Origin: Dillenia suffruticosa | Taxonomy: Eukaryota > Streptophyta > Magnoliopsida > Dilleniales > Dilleniaceae | Length of the DNA stretch: 64,000 nt | Reading direction: 5' to 3' | Assembly (NCBI GenBank): GCA_033439265.1 | Contig: JAVTVX010000015.1 | Coordinates: 24,915,947 to 24,979,946, forward strand | Position numbers and translations under genes: made by a program | In this document: positions 24,112 to 34,140 of the stretch, in pieces | How positions within the stretch are numbered: position 1 is the first letter of the stretch | Layout: each line of letters begins with the position of its first letter | Notes under the pieces: model-generated | Database searches by the model: none | What the model was told of the DNA's origin: nothing | The model's input: the letters and a program-made list of their open reading frames with translations, nothing else

Positions 24112-25052
24112 GTCTCTGTCACACAGAAAAAGAGATATTAGTGATAATTGATACTTAAATTCACAATTTTATATACCCTAAGAATCACCAAGACTAAAAT
24201 GACTCGAGTACAGAATCCAAGACGAGCGTATGAGTCAACGGATACCATACACCACAATCCGGGATTGTCTCTCACCATTCGGATTAGAATTCGGTGCATA
24301 AAAGACCCACAAATAGTCACTTTTTATCACAAAACCCAAAAAAAAATTAGAAAAATCCAATTTTTTTTGGCCAGCCCATGCGCCGCCAGGAGGGTTCACA
24401 CGCCACCAGTCCCCTGGCCGCGTGTATAACGCTCTCTCACGCACGGGGGAGGTGCTTGGGCGCGTACAGTACGCGCAGCGCTTGAGGCACGCTCCTGCAT
24501 GCGCCCGCTGCGCTTTAGACCACGCGCCTTACGCGCGGGCGACGCCCCTGCACGCGTGCAGACTGCGTCCCTGGGTCGGATCCAGACGCGGGTGCGGGTC
24601 GGAACCCAGAACCCGGTCGCGGATCGGGTCTGACCTAGTTCGGTCCAAACCCCGTCTGGACTAGGAGTCTCATTCGCCTACGCGCGCGTGAGAGCCACGC
24701 GCCAACGGCTCTTGCACAGACGCTCCTCTGCACGCGTGTTGTGCTCGCGCCACATTGTTGGGCCTTCTCCTTCACCCGAATCGTTCTACAACTGGGTTTT
24801 TCGACCCGTTTCTGAAAATCTCACATTTCGATATAAACAACATGCAATATATATATCAAAATGTAGATCTAGTAGAGACAAATACGGATCTAATATTTTC
24901 ACGCACTGATTTGAAAATTACGAAAAAATTATTTTCGTATTCTACGTGAGTTGGATAACACAGTGGTATAAATGGATTCATGTAACTCATCCGAAATTTT
25001 ATACCCTATATTTCAATTCCGAAACAATTATTAAAAAAAATATTTCTAATAT
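24112..25052 (-). other. Untranslated leader of copy 5 with GC-rich island
   Basis: The leader lies between the primer-binding site and gag. A strongly GC-rich island with many CpG sites spans about 24370-24740, with words such as ACGCGCG and GCACGCG. Open frames there on both strands are compositional. Confidence 0.7.
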
Positions 25053-25065
25053 GCTCTGATACCAA
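25053..25065 (-). promoter_or_regulatory. Primer-binding site, copy 5
   Basis: In plus orientation it reads GCTCTGATACCAA, which is TTGGTATCAGAGC on the element strand: a full match to the initiator Met-tRNA type and the best-preserved site among the five copies. Confidence 0.95.
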
Positions 25066-25542
25066 TGTTAGACATGATGACTTAATCACACAGCAGCAGA
25101 AGTAATAACAAATAATTTTTCAGAATCGTAAAAGTTTAAGTTCGCGATATATCTCAATCGGTGATGCAGAAAATATCGGGAACTGTAAACTCTGAACATG
25201 AACAATTCGTTGTCGGGATGATATTCACGTATAATGAACTATCAACACGATATCACAACGTACCAATCCTTTAATCCAGTGATTTTTACGTCGATCAGAA
25301 AATTCTCTCTAAATTGAGATATCTCACACTTTTAATTATTTATCTCTCTAAGACTTTTTTAATGTTTCTTCTCATAATTGAATAATCAATTCTATCAAGA
25401 AGTTATGACTCTTGTAGGAGTCATGTAGAGAGAAAATAGGGAAGAGTGAGATAATGGATAACTACCTATTATCTCATTTATTTGGAAATTTAAAAATTTT
25501 TTACTAACGGTCAAACTTACCTCACGTGGACATTAATCAATA
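25066..25542 (-). repeat. 5' LTR of copia copy 5
   Basis: It aligns with 12490-12944, begins TGTTAG and ends TCAATA in plus orientation. It contains a weaker version of the LTR stem-loop at about 25217-25243. Confidence 0.9.
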
Positions 25543-25908
25543 CACCTTTTGGGCTTTTCGAAGCATGTGAACCAATCCATTAACTCAACTAGGTAATAAA
25601 TAAATGAAAGACTAAAACATTATGATCTGATGGATCATAGAGAAGTTTTACAGAAGATTTTGACTCACCCATTTTCAGTTCCATAAGCTAGTTTTAGGAA
25701 ATTCATGAAATTTGTTTTGTCCCTGAAGATCCTAGGTCAAGATTAAATAGGCATGGTAAGTGTTAAACTCACTGGTCTAATTTACTTTTGCTACAGGTGC
25801 AACATTATGGATGTCGATATCCACAATTTTTTAGCAAAAAAAAATATGGAACTCATATATTAAAAATAACTTTTGTCGAAGATCTATCCAATAATAATTA
25901 TTTTAAAA
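25543..25908. other. Host sequence right of copy 5, with a candidate exon
   Basis: On the minus strand 25727-25665 is open (IFRDKTNFMNFLKLAYGTEN), preceded by TTGACCTAG and followed by GGTGAGTC, so it looks like an internal exon. The family is not recognised. Nothing else stands out. Confidence 0.3.
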
Positions 25909-26550
25909 GCATATTTGGTTTATTTTTTTCTGTTAAAAGTTTTTATCTTTGACTTATTAGTTACCGCAAAAAATAAAAGTTTTAAAATTTATGTGAGAAA
26001 TTATTTGTCAATCTTGAAAAAAAAAATCTTTTATTAAGTAGATTGTTTGACAAAACAACTTATATAAGTTTTCATAATTAATGAAATTACAATAAACGAC
26101 ATTTAATATTAAAATTTCATAAATAATATATAAAATAAATAGTTTTATAAATAATTTTAAATTATTCATAAATATTTAAAATTAATATATTTTTAAGGGA
26201 CAATTTCATAAATAATTAATTAAACATATGCGCAACAAAATATTTTGTTGAATGAGTTAATATTTTTTAAATATTAATAAATATTTAAATATTTAGATTT
26301 TTGGGTTTAAATATCTGACAAAATTATAATATTGCAAATTGTTAGAAATAATTTTGTTTGCCCATATTTTAATCTAAGTTTCTTTTTTTTTTTTAAATAA
26401 CAATAACAATGATCTAAGTTTTAATATGAAATTTAGTGTCCGTCAATTGAAAGACTAGCTTCCATATTTAAATAATTTTTGAAAAATTTTTTGGTTTAAC
26501 TTTTAGCTTGAGTGGCTTTAAACCGAAAAATATTAAGCCAAACAGGTACT
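25909..26550. mobile_element. Possible MITE holding repeat copy B
   Basis: The left end (GCATATTTGGTTTATTTT) and the inverted right end (AGTACCTGTTTGGCTTAATA) form imperfect inverted repeats of about 32 bp. The body contains 25989-26366, the second copy of the repeat at 1-363. It has no coding capacity. The end sequence recalls hAT-type MITEs, but no clear target duplication was found. Confidence 0.4.
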
Positions 26551-26819
26551 AAAAATGCAATGAATGATAATTTTTGCTTTAAAATAACATTTAACATGTC
26601 TCCCATTTGACCTATTTTTCAAGTGAAATCATTATGCAGTATTACGGCTGTGTAATCATTAACCTCATTTCTATTTTTAAAGAATGTAGCAAGTTGAGCC
26701 TCTCACCGAAAAATGTTTGGACCAGATCCTAAAATTAATATATAATTGGTAATCCACCGCAAAATCTGAACGCAGACTCGATTGTTTCCAGGATTAGGAA
26801 CCCAGGAAGCATGCCAGGC

Positions 26820-27331
26820 CGTTGGTAAATGATGCCCATGATGCCCACGAAGGGACTTTTACCGAATAGTAAAAAAATTTATTTTTAAATTTAAATTTTG
26901 AATGTAAGAAATAACGGGTAATCACTCGTTATCTCAACTCCCTTAAATTTCTCTTTCCAACTTAATCATATGTGAGTATGTGTTTGTGCCTACAAGTTTT
27001 AATATTCAATTGTGTGAATCAAAAATAAAAACACAGGAGAACTTTTTCTTTGAGAGAAAATATATTTTGAGGGTTTATGAAAATTTCGAGAAGGGAATTA
27101 TCGTGTCATTTTCATCATCGGACTTGAGGGTTACGGCATTGTGATATTGTGATGATAGTTCGTAATGTGATTATCATCCCGACTGTAAGAACGTTCGAAA
27201 AAAGTATCGTGATTTCCCAAATTGCTGCGTTTTAATTCACCGAGATAATTCTAAATTTTATTTTTTTTAATTATTCTGAAAAATTCCACCATACTTCCGC
27301 TTGCATGTATGTGTGTATTAAAATTCCAACA
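26820..27331 (+). repeat. 5' LTR of copia copy 2
   Basis: It runs from CGTTGG to CCAACA and matches 33297-33820, apart from a deletion of about 20 bp in the middle relative to the 3' LTR. The clearest LTR stem-loop of the window is here, at 27151-27178. Confidence 0.92.
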
Positions 27332-27344
27332 TTGGTATTAGAGT
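27332..27344 (+). promoter_or_regulatory. Primer-binding site, copy 2
   Basis: TTGGTATTAGAGT directly follows the LTR and differs from the initiator Met-tRNA type TTGGTATCAGAGC at two positions. Confidence 0.85.
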
Positions 27345-28468
27345 GTTTGTTGGTATTATTAAATAATTTTCAGAATTTTTCGGGTATAAAATTATGAGGT
27401 TAAAAATTTAGGGTTCGGATTATGGATGAATTTCGTGAATCCGATTATACCATGATATTACCCATGTTACGTAGATCACAGATATATTTTTTTCGGAATT
27501 TTTGGAATATGCTTTAGCCATTAAATTTAAAACCAAAATTTTCGGTCCTAATAGTGCCCAAAACTTAAAATTCTAGATCTGTCCATATAATGGAATGGTT
27601 GATCTATAAAAATAGCATATTTGTGTTCTACGTGTGCTGATATATATTTTGGTATGCATTTTGTGAATTACCGTTGCCAGAAACTAGGTTTTCTGGCATG
27701 ACCGTGAAGGGCCAAAATTTTGAACATTTATTTCACCGAGTTTAGGGCATAAATATCCCAAAAATTGAGTTTAGAATATTTTTGGGAAGTTTAAAACTAT
27801 TTTCCGTTTCAAATCGCCATTGAAAAGGTTCCGAAAATCGGGTCGAAAGATCTAGTTGTAGACCCGTCGGACAAAGAAGACCCGCTCCAAACCAGCAGGC
27901 GCATGCATAACACACACAGAGAGGTGCATATTGGAGCAACCTATAGGCGCATGTACTTCACGCGCGAGACAGGCATGTGAAGTGGTGACATGCCGGTTCG
28001 GGTTGAATCCTGACCCGCCTCTAACCCATGAACCGACCTGTTGACCAACCTAGTCACCAGCTCGGATCACATGGCTCAGCATGTGAGGGCACATGATCCG
28101 CGTGCCGCGACTAGGCGTGCATGAGCCGAGGTGCACCAGGCACGTGGAGGAGTGTGGCAGCACCTGCAAACGTGCTGCCGGTGAGTGTGGACCCTGGCGG
28201 CGCGCCAGGTCATCCGAAATTGAATTTTTTCAATTTTCAGAGGGTACTATATCTATATTTGGACTATTTGTGGGATTTTGTGCACCGAATCCAAATCCCA
28301 ATGGTAAAATACGATGCCGGGTTGTCGTGTATGTTGTTCGTTGACCCATACGCTCACTTTGGGGTCAATACTTGAATCATTTTGGTTTTGTTGATTTATA
28401 GAGTGTGCGAAATTATGATAATAAATATTATTAGTCACTAAAGTCTCCTTTTCTGTGTGATAGAGATT
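27345..28468 (+). other. Untranslated leader of copy 2 with GC-rich island
   Basis: This is a 1.1 kb leader. The GC-rich island at about 27890-28215 includes CACATGGCTCAGCATGTGAG, which is close to GACATGGCTCAGTACGTGAA in the copy 3 leader, so the island is inherited and not random. Confidence 0.7.
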
Positions 28469-29310
28469 ATGGCTGTAACAAAAAGTATCATACTTGATCT
28501 CGTGAAGGGAGACAAGCTGAACGGTGACAACTACGAAATTTGGCACCGGAAGGTTCAGTTTGTCTTCGAGAAACATGACCTACAGGAGATTCTAAAACAC
28601 GATGTGTCGGATCCCGGGAATGGTACTACGCCTCAGGCTAAACGAGATCTAGAAACGTATCGTGCATGGAAGAAAAAAGATGGCCAGGTTAGGGCAATCA
28701 TTTTAAACAGCATGCATGACGACTTGATCCCAATATATGAGAAGAATGCTACTGTGATGTCGGTTTGAGTTATTCTAAGAGAGTACCTTGACTCCCGGTC
28801 AGCTCCTAAGCTAAGGATGTTGACCTATAGGTTCATTACTCATAAGAAAAAGCCGGATCATACTATGAAGCAACATCTAATGTACATGTCGAGTACGATC
28901 GCTTCTCTGAAGAATAAGGGGGTGCCGATGTCTGATGAGCTTCAAGTGTTAGGGGTGATGCAGTCTTTACCTGACTCTTGGGATATGGTTAAGACCTATC
29001 TCACACACACTGAGAGTATTCATACTTTCATGGATGTGAGTAGGCATTATGAACTCAAGGACGAGCGCTAGGAGGTGGCTAGGTTTGTTTCCGGTCATGC
29101 CTATATAACGGAGTCAAGTAAGGGCTCTTGGGGCTTCAAGCCAAGTAGCGCAAACATGACGGAAAGGCCAAGAGCCAAAGCAAGAAAAATCCATCAGCAA
29201 AGACCGACAACAAAGGGCAGAAGCGCAGGAAGAAGGAGCTCAATAAGAGCAAAGTGAAGTGTTACATTTGTAGCAAGTTTGGGCATTTTGCTCGCGAGTG
29301 TGGCGAGTGG
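28469..29310 (+). pseudogene. gag of copia copy 2 (broken)
   Basis: The ATG at 28469 starts MAVTKSIILDLVKGDKLNGD, matching the gag of copy 5. It reads through 28768, then continues in other frames (28817-29071 with MLTYRFITHKKKPDHTMKQH). The CCHC knuckle CYICSKFGHFAREC is intact at 29260-29301. Stops at 28766 and 29069 and a frameshift after about 29120 break it. Confidence 0.88.
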
Positions 29311-32137
29311 AAGGTAAGTCCTTCTTCCTTACATGGTTTGAGTTATGTTTCAAACTCAGGAACCATCGACTATGTAGCTCGTGATAGGAGCGCGTGTGTA
29401 GAGTTTCGCCGATTGAGTCCCCATACGATGAGGCTATATGTGGGGTACGAAACATTTGCGGCCATGAAGGGGATTGGTACTTGCAAACTAATGCTACAAA
29501 GTAACCAACTCCTGTATTTACATGATAAATTGTATGCTCCAGAAATTCGACGGAATTTCGTATCTGTTTTTTGTTTAGATCGCTTAGGATATTTTGTTCT
29601 TTTTCGAAACTTGAGTGCTTTCATTTCGTACGATAATGCTTTATTATGAATTGGTTTGGTCTATGATGGATTTATGCGTTGGACATTGTTTCCTATAATA
29701 ATATTTCTAATTTATTTTCTATTGTCTATACATCTGAAAACGTAGTTGATGATATTTCTGTTTGGCATAGTAGACTTGCCCACATAGGGTAATAGAGAAT
29801 GAACCGGTTGATAACGAGTGGCTTGCTGGGCCCACTAACTCGAATCAAGTTGCCCCTATGTGAGTTTTGCCTAGCCGACAAAGCGTCGAGAAAACCATTT
29901 GAAAAGGCAATGAGAGCTGGGACTCCATTGCAACTGATTTACTCTGATATTTGTGGGTCTATGAATGTGAGAGCCCGAAATGGAGTCACGTATTTCATTA
30001 TGTTTATAGATGATTGCATGCATTTTGTTTACGTCTATCTGATCTCGTACAAGTCTAATGCATTAGATTACTTCAGGAGGTTTATCAGCGAGGTGAAAAA
30101 TCAGTTAGACTTGAGAGTTAAGACTCTTAGAACCGATCGAGAACGCGAGTATCTATTTAAACAGTTTAAAGAGCTCTGTTTCGAGAAGAGTATTACGAGA
30201 CAGTTGACTATTTCTGCTATTATCCAATAGAATGAAGTAGCCGTAAGAAGGAATTGGATTCTATTGGAGATGGTGAAATTGATGATGGCGCAGACCAATT
30301 TGGCTATCTCCTATTAGAGAGATGCATTGTTGACTGTTGCCCCTAAAAGAGGTGAAATCAATTATGACTTCACCTTTTATGAGATGGGTAAGCCTAACGG
30401 CTCAGTTGAGCTCAGCGGCGGGACTCAAGAACCTATTACGGGTTTTGGTCCTAGTGGGAGTGCCCCATCTAGAGGTAAGGAGGCTCTCCCTTCTAGTAGA
30501 AGTAGTCAGGGAAATATACCCTGACGTCGTTTTCCGATTGAAAATGAAATTTTCATCATGACTCCCGATGATGAGGAGTCTCAGACTTTTTAGGAGGCTC
30601 TCAAGAGTCCTATGAAGGACCAATGATTAAAGGTCATGCATGAGAAGATGGAATCTATAAGAGTTAACGGGGTGTAGGATCTAGTTGACCTACATGAGGA
30701 TAGAAAGACCATTGGTAACAAATGGGTTCTCAAAATGAAAAGAAAGGCCGACGGATCGATAGAGAGATACAAGACCTGTCTAGTAGCCAAGGGCTACATA
30801 CAGACAAAGGGTATTGACTACGAGAAAACTTTCTCCCCTGTAGTCAAATTTACATCGATCTGTCTACTCTTGGCGATTGTCATAAGCATGGATCTAGAGT
30901 TATATTAGATGGATGTAAAGACCACTTTCCTTAACAGAAATTTGGATAAGGAGATCTACATGAAGCAGCCCTCCAGGTTCATTCTAGTAGATCATGAGGA
31001 TAAGGTCTATCAATTTTGGAAGTTGATATATGGCCTAAAGCAGTCATCCAGGCGGCAGTATATGAGATTTCATGAGAATGTGATATCTTATAGTTTTACA
31101 ATGATCGAGGAAGATCATTGTGTCTATCTGAAATGATCTGATGACTCTTTTATGATCCTGTCCCTATATGTAGATGATACAATGTTGACCGGGAATAACA
31201 TTGAGTATCTAATGACAATCAATGCATGGTTGTCATCAAGTTTCAACATAAAAGATATGGGTGAAACTGAGTTCATCCTTGGAGTTAAGATCGAGAGAGA
31301 TCGCTTGAGGCGAATGTTGACTTTTTACAAAAGACCTACATTAGGAAAATTCTCGAGCGCTTTTGGATAAGTGATTGTAATTCTATAGATACTCCGATCG
31401 CTAAGTATGATGGCTTAAGTCTTGAGATGTGTCAGAAAACTTAGGAAGAAGTAAGGGAGATGAGCAAAATCCCTTATTCCAGCACAATAGGAAGTTTGAT
31501 ATACGCGATATTGTGTACATGATCAGACATATGTTATGCACTCGGTCTGGTGAGTAGATATCAATCAAATCCTAGAAGGGGTCATTGGAGAGCAATGAAA
31601 AGAATTTTGAGATACTTAAGGAAACTGCGAGCTTCTCCTTGTGTTACGGAGGAGGAGATTTGCGCCTTGTGGGATAGTCAGATGCAGATTGGGGCAGTGA
31701 TCTAGATAAGCTTAAATCAACGTAAGGTTTTGCCTTCTTACTCAATGGTGGTGCCATTTCATGGAATAGCAAGAAGCAAACCCGTGTGCCTCTATCTACG
31801 ATGGAGGTTGAGTTCGTGGCTTGCTCAGTTGCAGTTCGGGAGAGTGTTTGGCTCCAGAGACTTAGATGATTTAGGGGTTGTGGCTGATAGTGGGAGGTTA
31901 GTGATAATCTACTATGATAATCAGGCCACTATCGTCTGCACTCGAGACCCTAAGTATCATAGTAGAACTAAATATATCGACACCAGATATAACTTTGTAA
32001 GAGATATCGTTGAGAAGGGTGAAGTGACCGTCAAGTACATTTCGACACACAGCATAGTGGCTGACCCATTTACCAAACACATTACTAAAGACTCATTTGT
32101 AGTACATAGAGAGTCATTGGGTTTGGACATGTTTTGA
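29311..32137 (+). pseudogene. pol of copia copy 2 (broken, integrase end deleted)
   Basis: The protease motif reads NSGTIDYVARDR at 29353-29388, again with Asn for Asp. The integrase zinc region and core run at about 29760-30330 (LPLCEFCLADKA, YSDICGSM), then jump directly to the linker KRGEINYDFTFYEM near 30345, skipping about 285 bp present in copy 1. Reverse transcriptase covers about 30530-31500 with YVDD at 31167-31178. RNase H covers about 31540-32137 and ends DPFTKHITKDSFVVHRESLG before the TGA. Multiple stops and frame changes are present. Confidence 0.9.
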
Positions 32138-33296
32138 TATTTCTCATTATGTACCGTATTGACGATGTGATGCATATTACTTTTATATATATATAATTTT
32201 GTACATTATTTAGTCAAATTTGTGTTATTATTTTTTTTAAATACTACACTTGTTTTAGATTATATATGCTTTGATGTGATAAAATATATGTCAGACATGC
32301 GATATCAACTCTCTCACACGAGTGACCACCTCTAGCTCTAAGTGAGTAGAGATGAGACGGTTTCTAGTCATAAGAGGCATTGAGAGTGCTCCTACAGAAC
32401 ACAAGTCACCCTGATATGTATTCAAGATGAGGTCATCTAGGATATGACCGACATGGAAATACCCACATCCATGTTGCCTGTGAGTAGCCAGATTTGAGAT
32501 CTCAGATATCACTTGTGATTAGTTATATTGTCTTTGAGACACTTTCTCTGAGATCTCTCGGTAGAGTCTTTTGTGTAGACTGAATCCCGTGTCTGCACAA
32601 TATTAGAGAAATCTGACACATGGCCTTTTGAGAAATGAGGGATTAACACTATGGCATGCGTTTCATACCGCGTGTAATGAGACGACTATGGGATAGTGGG
32701 AGCTATTACTTGAGACAATAGTGTGATCGTGATCTCCGTTCCCACTGTGTGAGACCAAAGATCTATTGGGTGGGATCTCTTGTACCCTTATTACTTTCAG
32801 CTGTTTCTAGAAATTTTGGTTCAGTATTGCTACTTTACTCTGTTTACTTATGACTCGAAAGATAAATTGAGGTCCAAGAGACAGGTTTAGGAAAACAGCT
32901 AAATTGAGACTGATAGATTCGAGTTTGGGAAAAGAAAGACCAATAGGCATTATATCATTGTGTAGTATTCATTGACCAGACTATTATACTTATTCATGTT
33001 GGGATTCAACATTATAGTAAATATACAGTCAAGTATTGATTGGGGATCACTTTCGATGAGACAAGTGACTCGATAGATGTAATTGCATTGAGTTTGGGGT
33101 ACATCGAGTTCTTTTTGATACTAATAGTCACTCCTCGATCATTCTAACAGGTGTATCGAGAAGTTTTTACTTGCAGGTATACTCGCCAATCGCACGACAC
33201 CCAATCCAGTATGAAAGTCCAGCAAGGTGATGTAGTGGATCGCATGACCTGTGATCTCATGACGGATATAAAATGCCCTCGTGTGCAAGTAGGAGA
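32138..33296 (+). other. 3' non-coding region and polypurine tract of copy 2
   Basis: This 1.16 kb non-coding segment is shared with copies 1, 3 and 5. The 62-nt stem-loop at 32496-32557 has a perfect 11-bp outer stem (GAGATCTCAGA with TCTGAGATCTC). It ends in AAGTAGGAGA, the polypurine tract, immediately before the LTR. Confidence 0.82.
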
Positions 33297-33820
33297 TGTT
33301 GGTAAATGATACCATGAAGGAGCTTTTACCAAATAGTAAAAAAGTCATTTTTAAATTTAAATTTTGAATTTGAGAGGTAAAGAGTAACCATCGATTATCT
33401 TAACTCCCTTAAACTTCCCTCCCCAACTTAATCATATGTGAATGTGTGTTTGTGCCTACAAGTTTTAATATTCAATTGTGTGAATCAAAAATAAAAACAC
33501 ACAAGAAGAAGAACATTCAAATGGGAGAATTTTTTCTGTGAGAGAAAAACACACTTTGAGGGTTTACGAAAATTCCGAAAAGGGAATTATCGTGTCATTT
33601 TCATCATCGGACTTGAAAGTTGCGGCGTCGTGATATTGTGGTGATAATTCGTAACGTGATTATCATCTCGACTGCGAGAATGTTTGGAAAAACGTACCAT
33701 GGTTTTCCAAATTGATGCGTTTTAATTCACCGAGATAATCCTAAATTTTATTCTTTTTATTATTTTGAAAAATTCCATCATGCTTTCGTTTTTGTGTATG
33801 TGTGTATTAAAATTCCAACA
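33297..33820 (+). repeat. 3' LTR of copia copy 2
   Basis: It runs TGTTGG to CCAACA, 524 bp. The stem-loop arms are at 33640-33649 and 33658-33667, with two G-U pairs. Confidence 0.93.
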
Positions 33821-33977
33821 TGGACAAAGGCCATATTTCATATTCAGGAATACACCTCATGTATAACAGGCTAAGCCATTAAGGATAATTACACTAAAAA
33901 GGGAAGATCAGAGAAGGTAAACCAACAGTTGTGCATGCAATGTAGGCGTGAGCTCGTGAGCTTTTCTTTATACTAAC

Positions 33978-34140
33978 CTCATTGCTCCTTGAACACGAGG
34001 GTTTCGCAAGAATCTAAAGAAAAGGCTAGTGGCTTATTCAAGATCAACTGGTCAGAGAGTAAAGGTTTCTACATTTGTTATGCATCTCATAGTCCTATTG
34101 CTAAGTAATCACTAACCTGGAAGCCTGATTTTCCTCCCAT
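33978..34140 (-). pseudogene. CNGC-like exon d (after the nucleotide-binding domain)
   Basis: Between an AG at 34142-34141 and a GT donor at 33977-33976, the reading is DGRKIRLPG, stop, stop, LLSNRTMRCITNVETFTL, stop, then FFRFLRNPRVQGAMR. Intact CNGC19/20 proteins have near-identical text without the stops. Two of the four stops (TGA) are one C-to-T change away from the Arg codon CGA. Confidence 0.88.

Larger units (their letters stand above)
12490..25542 (-). mobile_element. Ty1/copia retrotransposon copy 5, minus strand, split by a CACTA element
   Basis: The LTRs are 12490-12944 (3' LTR) and 25066-25542 (5' LTR). The target duplication is CAACT (12485-12489) and CACCT (25543-25547), four of five matching. 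Without the 5969-bp CACTA insertion the copy is about 7.1 kb, the same as its relatives. It is among the better-preserved copies in coding sequence, with long open stretches in gag, protease and reverse transcriptase. It interrupts a coding-like remnant on the same strand. Confidence 0.93.
26820..33820 (+). mobile_element. Ty1/copia retrotransposon copy 2, complete but decayed
   Basis: It is bounded by LTRs at 26820-27331 and 33297-33820 that are roughly 88-90 percent alike by eye, with TGTTGG...CCAACA ends (the first T is C in the 5' copy). All copia domains are present except for a deletion of about 285 bp at the end of integrase. The flanks CAGGC and TGGAC do not form a clear duplication. 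It lies just downstream of the last recognisable CNGC-like exon on the opposite strand. Confidence 0.93.

Noticed and set aside
24422..24949. Arg-rich open frames in the copy 5 leader
   Set aside because: They come from the composition of the GC-rich leader; the frames are not shared by the other copies.
26815..33825. Target-site duplication for copia copy 2 (CAGGC and TGGAC)
   Set aside because: Only two of five positions agree, so it is not claimed.
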